Source: Piscinibacter sp.
GTDB taxonomy: Bacteria > Pseudomonadota > Gammaproteobacteria > Burkholderiales > Burkholderiaceae_C
Assembly: GCA_017983795.1 (NCBI GenBank)
Contig: JAGOAS010000018.1
Location: 38,129-102,128 of the forward strand
Direction: 5' to 3'
DNA length: 64,000 bases
Of the stretch, positions 21,546 to 29,835 are shown piece after piece (the stretch's first letter is position 1; every line of letters starts with the position of its first letter). Under the pieces are notes generated by a model. The model ran no database searches and was not told the DNA's origin. It was given only the letters and a program-made list of their open reading frames with translations. The translations under genes were made by a program, and so were the position numbers.

Positions 21546-22514
21546 TCAAAGGTGGCGGGCGATCCAGCCCATCACCTCGTCGGGCAGGGTCATCACGTGG
21601 CCGGGCCAGCGCCCGGCCGGGAAGCCGACGTGGCCGCCGTGCTCGGGCTGCCACAGCGTCACCTGCGAGCCGACCTCGTGCGCGGCCGGCAGGCTCGCGC
21701 CCGGCACGAAGGGATCGTTGCGCGCGTTGAGCACCAGCGCCGGGATGCGGATGAGGGGCAGGTGCGGCTTGGCCGAGCCGCGCGCCCAGTAGTCGTCGGT
21801 GTTGCGGAAGCCGTGCAGCGGCGCGGTGAAGACGTCGTCGAACTCGTAGAGGTTGCGCGCGGCGAGCAGCTTCTCGCGGCTGAAGAGGCCCGGGTGCTGG
21901 GCCAGCTTGGCCAGCGCCTTGGGCTTCATGCTGCGCAGGAACATGCGCGTGTAGACGAGGCGGTTGAAGCCGCGCCCGATGGCGTGGCCGCCGGCGGCGA
22001 GGTCGATCGGCGCGCTGATCGCAGCCACGGCACGCGCGGTGGCGGCGGCCGTGTCGCCGGCCTCCTCGGCCCAGCGCAGCAGCGCGTTGCCGCCCAGCGA
22101 GACGCCCACGGCCGCGAGCGGCCCGGCATGGCGCGCCTTCGCCTGCGCCAGCATCCAGCCGATCTCCTCGAAGTCGCCCGAGTGGTAGGCGCGCGGCGCG
22201 AGGTTCAGCTCGCCCGAGCAGCCGCGGAAATGCGGCAGCACGAAGCGCCAGCCGTGCTGTCGCGCCCAGTCGGCGAAGGCCTGCGCGTAGTGGCTGCGCG
22301 TCGAGCCCTCCAGGCCGTGGAACATCACCAGCAGCGGCGCATTCGGATCTTCGCCCAGCCAGTCGGCATCGACGAAATCGGCATCCGGCGTGGTCCAGCG
22401 CTCGCGGCGGAACGCCAGCGGCTCGCCGTGGTGGCGGCGGCCGAACAGCGCCGGCCAGATCGTCTGGGCGTTGCCGCCGGGCAGCCAGCGCGGCGAGCGA
22501 TAGCGCTGCTCCAC
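21546..22514 (-). CDS. yheT: YheT-family alpha/beta hydrolase
   Basis: The 322-residue hydrolase starts with the family's signature PRWLPGGNAQTIWPALF, then VMFHGLEGS, HFRGCSGE and nucleophile Ser139 in VGVSLGGNAL, with a C-terminal Asp/His pair (NARNDPF; PEHGGHVGF). YheT/ABHD1-3 relatives act on acyl esters or phospholipids; the bacterial substrate is not established. Full length. Its start is one base past the stop of the SnoaL-like gene, so the two are cotranscribed. Confidence 0.92.
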   Translation of the reverse strand: MEQRYRSPRWLPGGNAQTIWPALFGRRHHGEPLAFRRERWTTPDADFVDADWLGEDPNAPLLVMFHGLEGSTRSHYAQAFADWARQHGWRFVLPHFRGCSGELNLAPRAYHSGDFEEIGWMLAQAKARHAGPLAAVGVSLGGNALLRWAEEAGDTAAATARAVAAISAPIDLAAGGHAIGRGFNRLVYTRMFLRSMKPKALAKLAQHPGLFSREKLLAARNLYEFDDVFTAPLHGFRNTDDYWARGSAKPHLPLIRIPALVLNARNDPFVPGASLPAAHEVGSQVTLWQPEHGGHVGFPAGRWPGHVMTLPDEVMGWIARHL

Positions 22515-22515
22515 C

Positions 22516-22959
22516 TCAGTGGATGGTCGCCGGTCCCTCGGCGATGTCCTGCGCCTCGCGCGGCGAGCCGGGGCTCGCGTGGTGCGCCGCCATCGCCCAG
22601 CCGCCGCCGGACTTCAGGTAGACGTTGGTCGCCAGCACCCAGGCCGTCTTCAGGCCGTCGGCAGTGGTGATCTCGATGCGCTCGAGCACGCTGTGCACGG
22701 CGCAGTTCAGGCTCTGCAGGCGGCGCACCTTCTGCGGCCGCACGGCGACCGCGCCGTTGGCGAAGATGGCCTCGAAGGCGGCGCGGATCGCCGCCGGCCC
22801 CACCACGCGCGGCCCACCCGGATGCACGCAGACGATCTCGTCGTCGTCCGACCACACCGCCATCAGCGCCTCGATGTCGGCGCGCTGCAGCGCCTCGTAG
22901 AACTGCTGCTCGATCTCGTCGGGCGTGGCGGGCGCGGGCGGGGGCTTGATGCGCGGCAT
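22516..22959 (-). CDS. SnoaL/NTF2-like small protein
   Basis: This 147-residue cone-fold protein has DEIEQQFYEALQRADIEALMAVWSDDDE, VHPGGPRVVGPAAIRAAFEAIF and W-A-HHAS near the end. It matches the NTF2-like families (ketosteroid-isomerase-like) found in stress or steroid/polyketide metabolism. No catalytic set can be assigned. It sits 8 bases after purU and 1 base before yheT in one minus-strand operon. Function unknown. Confidence 0.85.
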   Translation of the reverse strand: MPRIKPPPAPATPDEIEQQFYEALQRADIEALMAVWSDDDEIVCVHPGGPRVVGPAAIRAAFEAIFANGAVAVRPQKVRRLQSLNCAVHSVLERIEITTADGLKTAWVLATNVYLKSGGGWAMAAHHASPGSPREAQDIAEGPATIH

Positions 22960-22967
22960 GGTGCGCC

Positions 22968-23852
22968 TCAGCGGAAGACGACGGTCTTGCGCCCGTTGAG
23001 CAGCACGCGGTGCTCGAGGTGCCAGCGCACCGCGCGCGCCAGCACCACGCATTCGACGTCGCGGCCGACGGCGGTGAAATCCTCGGGGCTGAGCGTGTGG
23101 TCGACGCGCTCGACGTCCTGCTCGATGATGGGCCCCTCGTCGAGCTCGGCGGTGACGTAGTGCGCCGTCGCGCCGATCAGCTTCACGCCGCGCTCGTGCG
23201 CCTGGTAGTAGGGCTTGGCGCCCTTGAAGCTGGGCAGGAAGCTGTGGTGGATGTTGATGGCGCGGCCGCGCAGGAACTCGCAGAACTCGCCGCTGAGGAT
23301 CTGCATGTAGCGCGCCAGCACGACCAGATCGATCTGCTCGCGCTCGACCAGCGCCTCGACCTGCCGCTCCTGCGCCCGCTTGGCCTCGGCGCCGGCGCCG
23401 GTGGGCAGCGGCAGGTGGTGGAAGGGGATGCCGTAGCTGGCGGCGAGGTCGGCGTAGTCGGGATGGTTGGAGACGATGGCCGGAATCTCGACCTCGAGCT
23501 GGCCCGAACGCCAACGGAACAGCAGGTCGTTCAGGCAGTGGCCGTGCTTGCTGACCATCAGCAGCATGCGCGGCTTGCGCGCCAGCGAGTGCAGCTTCGC
23601 GCTCATGCCGAACTGCTCGCGCAGGTGGGTGAACAGCGGGTCGAGCGTGGCCACCTCGGCCAGGTGCGGCGGCGCCTCGAAATGCACGCGCAGGAAGAAC
23701 AGGCCGGTGGCGTCGGACGAGAGCACGTCGCCGTACTGCTGCGAATCGATGATGTTGCAGCCTGCCTGGAACAGCAGGCCGGAGACCGCATGAACGATGC
23801 CCTTGGCATCGCGGCACGACAGGGTGAGGACGAACTCGTTGCGATGGGGCAT
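22968..23852 (-). CDS. purU: formyltetrahydrofolate deformylase
   Basis: The 294-residue enzyme starts at the ATG at 23852; the longer in-frame extension is Ala/Arg junk. An N-terminal ACT domain (about 5-90; FVLTLSCRDAKGIVHAVSG) is followed by a formyltransferase fold with catalytic Asn-His-Asp: INIHHSFLPSF and GATAHYVTAELDEGPII. It hydrolyses 10-formyl-THF to formate and THF, balancing one-carbon units and supplying formate for PurT. Full length. Confidence 0.95.
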   Translation of the reverse strand: MPHRNEFVLTLSCRDAKGIVHAVSGLLFQAGCNIIDSQQYGDVLSSDATGLFFLRVHFEAPPHLAEVATLDPLFTHLREQFGMSAKLHSLARKPRMLLMVSKHGHCLNDLLFRWRSGQLEVEIPAIVSNHPDYADLAASYGIPFHHLPLPTGAGAEAKRAQERQVEALVEREQIDLVVLARYMQILSGEFCEFLRGRAINIHHSFLPSFKGAKPYYQAHERGVKLIGATAHYVTAELDEGPIIEQDVERVDHTLSPEDFTAVGRDVECVVLARAVRWHLEHRVLLNGRKTVVFR

Positions 23853-23902
23853 GAGGGGGCTTTCGCGGGATGCGCGATTGTAGGAGGCGCCCCTGCGCAG
23901 GC

Positions 23903-24907
23903 TCAGGACGTGGGCAGCACTTCCCGCAGCGCCGCCTCGACGCGCTGCGGCGCCACCTCGCTCAGGCAGCGGTAGTGCCCGAAGCGGCATTCGCGCTCGA
24001 AGCAGGGCATGCAGGCCAGCTTCAGTTCATCTTTCAGCCACAGCACGCGCGCCCGGGTGTTGAGCGGCGGCGTGTGCTCGGGGCTGGTGGAGCCGAATAC
24101 CGCCACCTGCGGCAAGCCGAAGGCCGCGGCGACGTGCATCAGGCCCGAGTCGTTGCTGACCAGGCCGCGCGCGCCGGCGATCAGCGCCATCGCGTCCATC
24201 AGCGAAGTCTCGCCGGCCATCACGCGGCAGGCGGCGGGCGCGGCGGCCTCGATCTGCCGGCACAGCGCGGCCTCCTTGGCCGAGCCGAGCAGCAGCACCG
24301 GCAGGCCGTCGCGCTCGTGCAGGCGGCGCGCCAGCTCGGCGTAGTGGCCGGCCGGCCAGCACTTGGCGGGGCCGTATTCGGCGCCGGGCGCGAAAGCCCA
24401 GTAGCGGCCCGGCTCGACGCCGGCATCGCGCGCTGCGCCGTTCACCACCCGCGCCTCGAAGGCCAGGCGCGGGCGCTCGTCGCCGCGCGCCGCCTCGCCG
24501 GCCAGCGCGCTGTAGAAGGCCACCATCGGCGGCCGGCCGCCGGGGTTGGGCAGACGCTGGTTGAGCAGCACGTAGCGCCCTTCGCCGCGGTAGCCCACGC
24601 GGCGCGGAATGCCGGCGAACCAGGGAATCAGCGCGGCTTTGAGCGAATTCGGCAGCACGTAGGCGGCATCGAAACGGCCGCGCAGCGTGGCGGCGATGCG
24701 CCGCCGCGCCGCCCAGTCGAGCCGGCCATGCGCGAAGGGCAGCTCGATCACCTCGCGCACCTGCGGCATCGCGCGGTAGACCGGCGCCACCCAGGGCAGC
24801 GCCGCCACTGCGAGCTCTTCGCCGCGGGCCGCGAGCCGCGCCAGCAGCGGCTCGGACATCACCGCGTCGCCGATCCACTGCGGCGCGATGACCAGCGAGC
24901 GGGTCAT
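23903..24907 (-). CDS. waaF: lipopolysaccharide heptosyltransferase II (GT9)
   Basis: The 334-residue GT-B enzyme starts LVIAPQWIGDAVMSEPLL, the WaaF N-terminus with its acceptor Asp. It has the C-terminal donor-site motifs FAPGAEYGPAKCWPAGHYAEL and VSNDSGLMHVAAA and the late CFERECRFGHYRCL cysteine cluster typical of RfaF. It adds the second L-glycero-D-manno-heptose to the LPS inner core at the inner face of the inner membrane. The stop of the upstream zinc-finger gene lies 13 bases before its start, so the genes 23903-26056 are probably one transcript. Confidence 0.93.
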   Translation of the reverse strand: MTRSLVIAPQWIGDAVMSEPLLARLAARGEELAVAALPWVAPVYRAMPQVREVIELPFAHGRLDWAARRRIAATLRGRFDAAYVLPNSLKAALIPWFAGIPRRVGYRGEGRYVLLNQRLPNPGGRPPMVAFYSALAGEAARGDERPRLAFEARVVNGAARDAGVEPGRYWAFAPGAEYGPAKCWPAGHYAELARRLHERDGLPVLLLGSAKEAALCRQIEAAAPAACRVMAGETSLMDAMALIAGARGLVSNDSGLMHVAAAFGLPQVAVFGSTSPEHTPPLNTRARVLWLKDELKLACMPCFERECRFGHYRCLSEVAPQRVEAALREVLPTS

Positions 24908-24920
24908 GGCGCGACCCGGC

Positions 24921-25127
24921 TCAATGCGCGTGCAGCTTCTCTCCGGCCTTCAGCCGGTAGACGGTGCCGCAGTACGGGCACTGGCCCTGGCCCTCGGTGA
25001 CCACGTCGATATAGACGCGCGGGTGGCTGCTCCACAGCGTCATCTTCGGGTTCGGGCAGAACACCACGCCGTCGCCCTGCACGTCTTTCGCGGTCACCTC
25101 GACCACGGCCTCGGGTTTGCTGCTCAT
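24921..25127 (-). CDS. small zinc-finger domain protein (COG4391-like)
   Basis: This 68-residue protein has a Cys pair CPYCG and an earlier Cys (VVFCPNPK) with His residues near HPRVYID, a compact zinc-ribbon like the small conserved proteobacterial family related to mitochondrial NDUFS6. Its position between ilvE (5 bases away) and waaF is a conserved betaproteobacterial order as I remember it. Function unknown. Confidence 0.88.
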   Translation of the reverse strand: MSSKPEAVVEVTAKDVQGDGVVFCPNPKMTLWSSHPRVYIDVVTEGQGQCPYCGTVYRLKAGEKLHAH

Positions 25128-25132
25128 GTTGT

Positions 25133-26056
25133 TCAGACCTTGGTCAGCCACTCGGCGTACTTGGGGTTGCGTCCGTTGACGATGTCGAAGAACGCGCTCT
25201 GGATCTTCTCGGTGACCGGCCCGCGCGAGCCGCGGCCGATCTCGACGCGGTCGAGCTCGCGGATCGGCGTGACCTCGGCGGCGGTGCCGGTGAAGAAGGC
25301 CTCGTCGGCGATGTAGACCTCGTCGCGGGTGATGCGCTTTTCCACCAGCTTGATGCCCAGATCCTGGCAGATCGCGAAGATGGTGTTGCGCGTGATGCCG
25401 TTGAGCGCACCGGCCGAGAGATCCGGTGTGTAGACCACGCCGTTCTTGATGACGAAGAGGTTCTCGCCCGCGCCTTCGGAGACGAAGCCGGCCGCGTCGA
25501 GCAGCAGCGCCTCGTCGTAGCCATCGTCGGTGGCTTCCATGTTGGCGAGGATGGAGTTGGTGTAGTTGCTCACCGCCTTGGCCTGCGTCATCGTGATGTT
25601 GACGTGGTGGCGCGTGTAGCTGCTGGTCTTGACGCGGATGCCGCGCTTCATGCCTTCTTCGCCGAGGTAGGCGCCCCAGGCCCAGGCGGCGATCATCAGG
25701 TGGATGGTGTTGCCCTTGGGGCTGACGCCCAGCTTCTCGGAGCCGATCCAGGTGAGCGGGCGCAGGTAGCAGCTCTCCAGCTTGTTGGCGCGCACCACCT
25801 CGCGTTGCGCGTCCATCACCTGTTCGAGGCTGTAGGGGATCTTCATGCGCAGGATCTTGGCGCTGTTGAAGAGCCGCTCGGTGTGCTCGCGCAGCCGGAA
25901 GATGGCGGTGCCGTTCACCGTGTTGTAGGCACGCACGCCCTCGAAGGCGCCGCAGCCGTAGTGCAGCGTGTGGCTCAGCACGTGGATCTTGGCGTCGCGC
26001 CACTCCACCAGCTTGCCATCCATCCAGATCTTTCCGTCGCGGTCGGCCATGGACAT
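25133..26056 (-). CDS. ilvE: branched-chain-amino-acid aminotransferase
   Basis: The 307-residue class IV enzyme begins at the ATG at 26056 behind AGGAGA. It shows HYGCGAFEGVRAY, the PLP lysine in TMTQAKAVSNY, SEGAGENLFVI and FFTGTAAEVTPI, full IlvE signatures. It transaminates Leu, Ile and Val with 2-oxoglutarate. First gene of a likely ilvE-zinc finger-waaF transcript. Confidence 0.96.
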   Translation of the reverse strand: MSMADRDGKIWMDGKLVEWRDAKIHVLSHTLHYGCGAFEGVRAYNTVNGTAIFRLREHTERLFNSAKILRMKIPYSLEQVMDAQREVVRANKLESCYLRPLTWIGSEKLGVSPKGNTIHLMIAAWAWGAYLGEEGMKRGIRVKTSSYTRHHVNITMTQAKAVSNYTNSILANMEATDDGYDEALLLDAAGFVSEGAGENLFVIKNGVVYTPDLSAGALNGITRNTIFAICQDLGIKLVEKRITRDEVYIADEAFFTGTAAEVTPIRELDRVEIGRGSRGPVTEKIQSAFFDIVNGRNPKYAEWLTKV

Positions 26057-26091
26057 GGCGGTCTCTCCTCAGTTCGTCCGAACCGGCAATT

Positions 26092-26469
26092 TTACGGGGC
26101 GGGCCGCTCCAGCTCGAAGCGCGCCAGCTTGCCGCGGCTGAAGTGCAGCCGTACCGTGCTGCCGCCCTCGTCGCTCCAGGCCCAATCGTCTTCTCCTTCG
26201 CCGAGCTTGCGGCCCAGGCTCTTGGTCAGGCCCACCACCTGCAGCATGCTCATGCCCGGCTTGAGCTTGGCGTTGAGCATCACCGCGCTGTCGACCCGCC
26301 CCACCGGCGCCTGGCCGGCGGCGCGCATGGTGCGCATCACGCGGTTGAACTGCAGCAGCAGCCAGAACACCACCGCGCTGAGCGCGAACAGCGCGCCCTG
26401 CCAGCCGTACTGCTGCCAGGCGAGCGCAACGAAGAGGGCGGCCAGCGCCCAGCCGAGGATGGCATTCAT
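26092..26469 (-). CDS. small membrane protein of unknown function
   Basis: The 125-residue protein has two transmembrane helices in the first 42 residues (ILGWALAALFVALAW; ALFALSAVVFWLLLQF) and a cytosolic or periplasmic domain of about 80 residues. The domain includes LKPGMSMLQVVGLTKSLG, a helix-turn reminiscent of SmpA/BamE-like 'L..GM....V' segments. The assignment is weak. It lies 7 bases downstream of radA on the same strand and is probably cotranscribed. Function unknown. Confidence 0.78.
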   Translation of the reverse strand: MNAILGWALAALFVALAWQQYGWQGALFALSAVVFWLLLQFNRVMRTMRAAGQAPVGRVDSAVMLNAKLKPGMSMLQVVGLTKSLGRKLGEGEDDWAWSDEGGSTVRLHFSRGKLARFELERPAP

Positions 26470-26476
26470 GACGACC

Positions 26477-27835
26477 TCACAGACTGCGGACGATGTCGAT
26501 CGCCTGCTCGACGCGCTCGACGGCGTGGATGGTCAAGCCCTCGATCGGCTTCTTCGGCGCATTGGCCTGCGGCACCACCGCCACCGAGAAGCCCAGCTTG
26601 GCGGCTTCCTTGAGGCGCTCCTGGCCGCGCGGCGCCGGCCGCACCTCGCCGGCCAGACCCACCTCGCCGAAGGCGAAGAAGCCGCGCGGCAGGGCCCTGG
26701 CGCGCAGCGAGCCCTGGATCGCCAGCATCACGGCCAGGTCGGCGGCCGGCTCGCTGATGCGCACGCCGCCGACGGCGTTGACGAAGACGTCCTGGTCGAA
26801 GGTGGCGATACCGGCATGGCGGTGCAGCACGGCCAGCAGCATCGCCAGGCGATCGCGCTCCAGGCCCACCGACAGGCGCCGCGGGCTGGGCCCGCCGGAA
26901 TCGACCAACGCCTGCACCTCCACCAGCAGCGGCCGCGTGCCTTCCAGCGTGACCAGCACGCAGGCGCCGGGCACCGGCTCGCCGTGGGTGGACAGAAAGA
27001 TCGCGCTCGGGTTGGCCACGCCCTTCAGGCCGCGTTCGGTCATCGCGAAGACGCCGATCTCGTTGACGGCGCCGAAGCGGTTCTTGATCGCGCGCACGAG
27101 GCGGAAGCTGGAATGCGTGTCGCCCTCGAAATAGAGCACCGTATCGACGATGTGCTCGAGCACGCGCGGGCCGGCGAGCTGGCCGTCCTTCGTCACGTGG
27201 CCGACCAGGATCACCGTCGTGCCCGTGGCCTTGGCGGTGCGCGTGAGGTGCGCGGCGCACTCGCGCACCTGCGCCACCGAGCCCGGCGCCGAGCTGAGCT
27301 GCTCGGAATAGAGCGTCTGGATCGAATCGATCACGCACACCGCCGGCGCTTCGGCCTCCAGCGTGGCGAGGATGCGCTCGAGCTGGATCTCGGCCAGCAC
27401 GCGCACCTGCGAGCCGTCCAGGCCGAGGCGGCGCGAGCGCAGCGCCACCTGCGCGCCGCTCTCCTCGCCGCTGACGTAGAGCGTCTTCATCGAACGCGCG
27501 AGCGCATCCAGCGCCTGCAGCAGCAGCGTGCTCTTGCCGATGCCGGGGTCGCCGCCGATCAGCACCACGCCGCCTTCCACGATGCCGCCGCCGAGCACGC
27601 GGTCCAGCTCGCCGATGCCGGTCGGCGTGCGCTCCACGTCGCTGGCCTCGATCTCCGACAGCGTGGCCACCGGCTGGCTGCGCGCCAGCGATTGGAAGCG
27701 GTTCTTGCCGCCGCCCGCCTCCGCCACCGACTCCACCAGCGTATTCCACGCGCCGCAGCCCGGGCACTTGCCCAGCCACTTGGGGCTGCTCGCGCCGCAC
27801 TCGTTGCAGACGTAGATCGACTTGTCCTTGGCCAT
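26477..27835 (-). CDS. radA: DNA repair protein RadA
   Basis: The 452-residue protein has an N-terminal C4 zinc finger (VCNECG ... CPGCGAW), a RecA-like ATPase with Walker A GGDPGIGKSTLL, the RadA-specific KNRFG motif (IKNRFGAVNE) and a C-terminal Lon-protease-like domain (about 285-450). It drives branch migration and processing of recombination intermediates. Full length. Divergent from the LysE gene; upstream of alr and lplT in a neighbourhood common in Burkholderiales. Confidence 0.97.
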   Translation of the reverse strand: MAKDKSIYVCNECGASSPKWLGKCPGCGAWNTLVESVAEAGGGKNRFQSLARSQPVATLSEIEASDVERTPTGIGELDRVLGGGIVEGGVVLIGGDPGIGKSTLLLQALDALARSMKTLYVSGEESGAQVALRSRRLGLDGSQVRVLAEIQLERILATLEAEAPAVCVIDSIQTLYSEQLSSAPGSVAQVRECAAHLTRTAKATGTTVILVGHVTKDGQLAGPRVLEHIVDTVLYFEGDTHSSFRLVRAIKNRFGAVNEIGVFAMTERGLKGVANPSAIFLSTHGEPVPGACVLVTLEGTRPLLVEVQALVDSGGPSPRRLSVGLERDRLAMLLAVLHRHAGIATFDQDVFVNAVGGVRISEPAADLAVMLAIQGSLRARALPRGFFAFGEVGLAGEVRPAPRGQERLKEAAKLGFSVAVVPQANAPKKPIEGLTIHAVERVEQAIDIVRSL

Positions 27836-27870
27836 GCGGCATTGTCCGCGACCGGCGAAAATCGCCCCCC

Positions 27871-28497
27871 ATGGACCTCTCGACCTGGATCGCCTTCTTC
27901 GCCGCCGCCTGGGCCATCAGCCTCTCGCCCGGCGCGGGCGCCGTCGCCGCGATGAGCGCCGGCCTCAACCACGGCTTCCGCCGCGGCTACACCATGACCT
28001 TCGGCCTGGTCACCGGCATCTGGACGCAGGTGCTGGTGGTGGGCATCGGCCTGGGCGCGCTGATCGCCGCCTCCAGCCTCGCCTTCACGGTGGTGAAGTG
28101 GGCCGGCGTGGCCTACCTCGTGTGGCTGGGCATCAAGCAGTGGCGCGCGCCGGCCGCGCCGCTGGTGGCGGCCGATGGCGAGGCGGCAGCGGTGTCGCGC
28201 CGCGATCTCTACCTGCGCGGCTGGATCGTCAATGCGCTCAACCCCAAGGGCACGGTATTCCTGCTCGCGGTGGTGCCGCAGTTTCTCGACCTCGCCCGCC
28301 CGCTGCCGGCGCAGTACGCGGTGATCGCGCTGACGCTGGCCTTCACCGACCTGGTGGTGATGGCCGGCTACACCGCGCTGGCCTCGCGCGTGCTGCGCGC
28401 GCTGAAGGCACCCTCGCACATCAAGGCCATGAACCGCAGCTTCGGCGCGCTGTTCGTGCTCGCCGGCACGCTGCTGGCCTTCTTCAAGCGCGCCTGA
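27871..28497 (+). CDS. LysE/RhtB-family amino-acid exporter
   Basis: The 208-residue protein has about six hydrophobic segments and the family opener WIAFFAAAWAISLSPGAGAVAAMSAG, with WIVNALNPKGTVFLL later. LysE/RhtB proteins export basic amino acids or homoserine/threonine; the substrate is not predictable. No Shine-Dalgarno site precedes the ATG, but GAAAAT lies 8 bases upstream and could be a -10 of a leaderless message. Short divergent spacing (35 bases) from radA. Confidence 0.88.
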   Translation: MDLSTWIAFFAAAWAISLSPGAGAVAAMSAGLNHGFRRGYTMTFGLVTGIWTQVLVVGIGLGALIAASSLAFTVVKWAGVAYLVWLGIKQWRAPAAPLVAADGEAAAVSRRDLYLRGWIVNALNPKGTVFLLAVVPQFLDLARPLPAQYAVIALTLAFTDLVVMAGYTALASRVLRALKAPSHIKAMNRSFGALFVLAGTLLAFFKRA

Positions 28498-28618
28498 GAG
28501 GCCTCGGCGTGGCACCGGTCACGCAGAGGTTTCATCGTGGCCTAAAGATGCCCGCAAATGTTCCTCTAGCATTCGCACCCTCGGCGCAGCCAGCGCCGCG
28601 ACTCCCGGAGAACCCACC

Positions 28619-29161
28619 ATGAACCGCAAGACCCTGGGCCTGAGCTTCGCGCTCGCGAGCAGCCTGCTCGCCGCCTGCAGCAGCACCCCCGTGACCCCGC
28701 CGGCCGCCCCGGCCACACCCGCTCCGGCCGCCGCCCCGGCGCCCAAGCCGGCTGCCGCCGCCACGCCGGCATCGACCGTCACCGCGGTCAACCTGCCCGC
28801 GCACCTGGATCCGAACAGCGCGATCTCCAAGGAGCGCAGCGTCTATTTCGACTTCGACGACTTCTCCATCAAGCCGGCCTACACGGCCCTGGTCGAGCGC
28901 CACGGCAAGTACCTCGCCGCCACGGCCGGCCTGACGGCCAAGGTGGAAGGCAATGCCGACGAGCGCGGCAGCGCCGAATACAACCTCGCCCTCGGCCAGA
29001 AGCGCGCCGAGGCGGTGGTGAAGGCGCTCAAGATCTACGGCGCCAAGGACGGCCAGCTCGAGGCCGTGAGCTGGGGCGAGGAGCGCCCGGTGTCCAGCGG
29101 CCACGACGAGGCCGCCTGGGCGCAGAACCGCCGCGCCGACATCGTCTACCCGAAGAAGTGA
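28619..29161 (+). CDS. peptidoglycan-associated (Pal/OmpA-like) lipoprotein
   Basis: This 180-residue lipoprotein has a lipobox at SLLAACSS and an Ala/Pro linker (about 22-55). The OmpA-like domain (about 72-178) has VYFDFDDFSIKP, VEGNADERGSAEYNLALGQKRAEAV and a late Asn-Arg-Arg (QNRRADIV), the DAP-binding pattern of Pal. In most proteobacteria pal sits with tolQRAB-ybgF; none of those is adjacent here, so it is either a displaced pal or a paralogue. Outer-membrane to cell-wall tether. Confidence 0.88.
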   Translation: MNRKTLGLSFALASSLLAACSSTPVTPPAAPATPAPAAAPAPKPAAAATPASTVTAVNLPAHLDPNSAISKERSVYFDFDDFSIKPAYTALVERHGKYLAATAGLTAKVEGNADERGSAEYNLALGQKRAEAVVKALKIYGAKDGQLEAVSWGEERPVSSGHDEAAWAQNRRADIVYPKK

Positions 29162-29179
29162 TGGGCGCCGCCGGGCCGG

Positions 29180-29584
29180 TCAGAAGCTGACCTTCGCCCG
29201 GCCCGCCTTGACCCCGCCACGCAGCGTCTTGCCCCCCAGGCGGCGCTGCTGCGAGGCGCGCGTCGGCTTGGTCGGCCGGCGCGTGCGTGGCACCTGGGCC
29301 GCCGTCTCGATCAGCGCCTGAAGACGCTCGAGCGCCTCGGCGCGGTTCTTCTCCAGGCTGCGGTGCGCCTGCGCCTTGATCACCACCACGCCTTCGTCGT
29401 TGATGCGCTGGTCGCGCAGCGCGCGCAGGCGTGCCTTGAGTTCATCGGGCAGCGACGAGGCCGCGATGTCGAAGCGCAGGTGCACCGCGTTCGACACCTT
29501 GTTGACGTTCTGCCCGCCCGCACCCTGGGCGCGGATGGCGCTGATCTCCACCTGAGCCGGATCGAGCTCGAAGGGGATGCGCAT
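29180..29584 (-). CDS. arfB: alternative ribosome-rescue factor ArfB (YaeJ, GGQ hydrolase)
   Basis: The 134-residue protein starts at the ATG at 29584. It carries the GGQ motif (Gly23-Gly24-Gln25 in GAGGQNVNK) and the long basic C-terminal tail (about 100-134, Arg/Lys-rich) that probes the empty mRNA channel. It hydrolyses peptidyl-tRNA on stalled ribosomes independently of a stop codon. Domain order and length match ArfB, not RF1/RF2. It follows the small membrane-protein gene after 17 bases. Confidence 0.93.
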   Translation of the reverse strand: MRIPFELDPAQVEISAIRAQGAGGQNVNKVSNAVHLRFDIAASSLPDELKARLRALRDQRINDEGVVVIKAQAHRSLEKNRAEALERLQALIETAAQVPRTRRPTKPTRASQQRRLGGKTLRGGVKAGRAKVSF

Positions 29585-29601
29585 CGCGCTGCCGACCGCG
29601 C

Positions 29602-29835
29602 TCAGCGGCGCAGCAGCCAGGCGGCCAGCGCAACACCGAGCAGCAGCACGACGACCAGCAGCACGAGCCAGCCGCGCCGCGCGCCGGTGCGCGTTGCGAG
29701 CAGGGGGTCGTCGACTGGCTGCGGCGCGGCGTCGGCCAGGTCGCCAATCTCCAGGCCGCTGTCGCCGCACTCGACGCCACCGCCGCCGCCGCGCGTGCCG
29801 CCCATGCCCCGAAAACGTCTGCGGTCGTCGCTCAT
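29602..29835 (-). CDS. small single-pass membrane protein coupled to alr
   Basis: The 77-residue product is Gly/Asp-rich for about 50 residues and then has one C-terminal transmembrane helix ([20 protein letters not shown]), giving tail-anchored topology. Its ATG overlaps the alanine racemase stop by four bases (ATGA), strong evidence that it is translated. No family recognised. Together with alr and arfB it forms a compact minus-strand operon. Confidence 0.7.
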   Translation of the reverse strand: MSDDRRRFRGMGGTRGGGGGVECGDSGLEIGDLADAAPQPVDDPLLATRTGARRGWLVLLVVVLLLGVALAAWLLRR

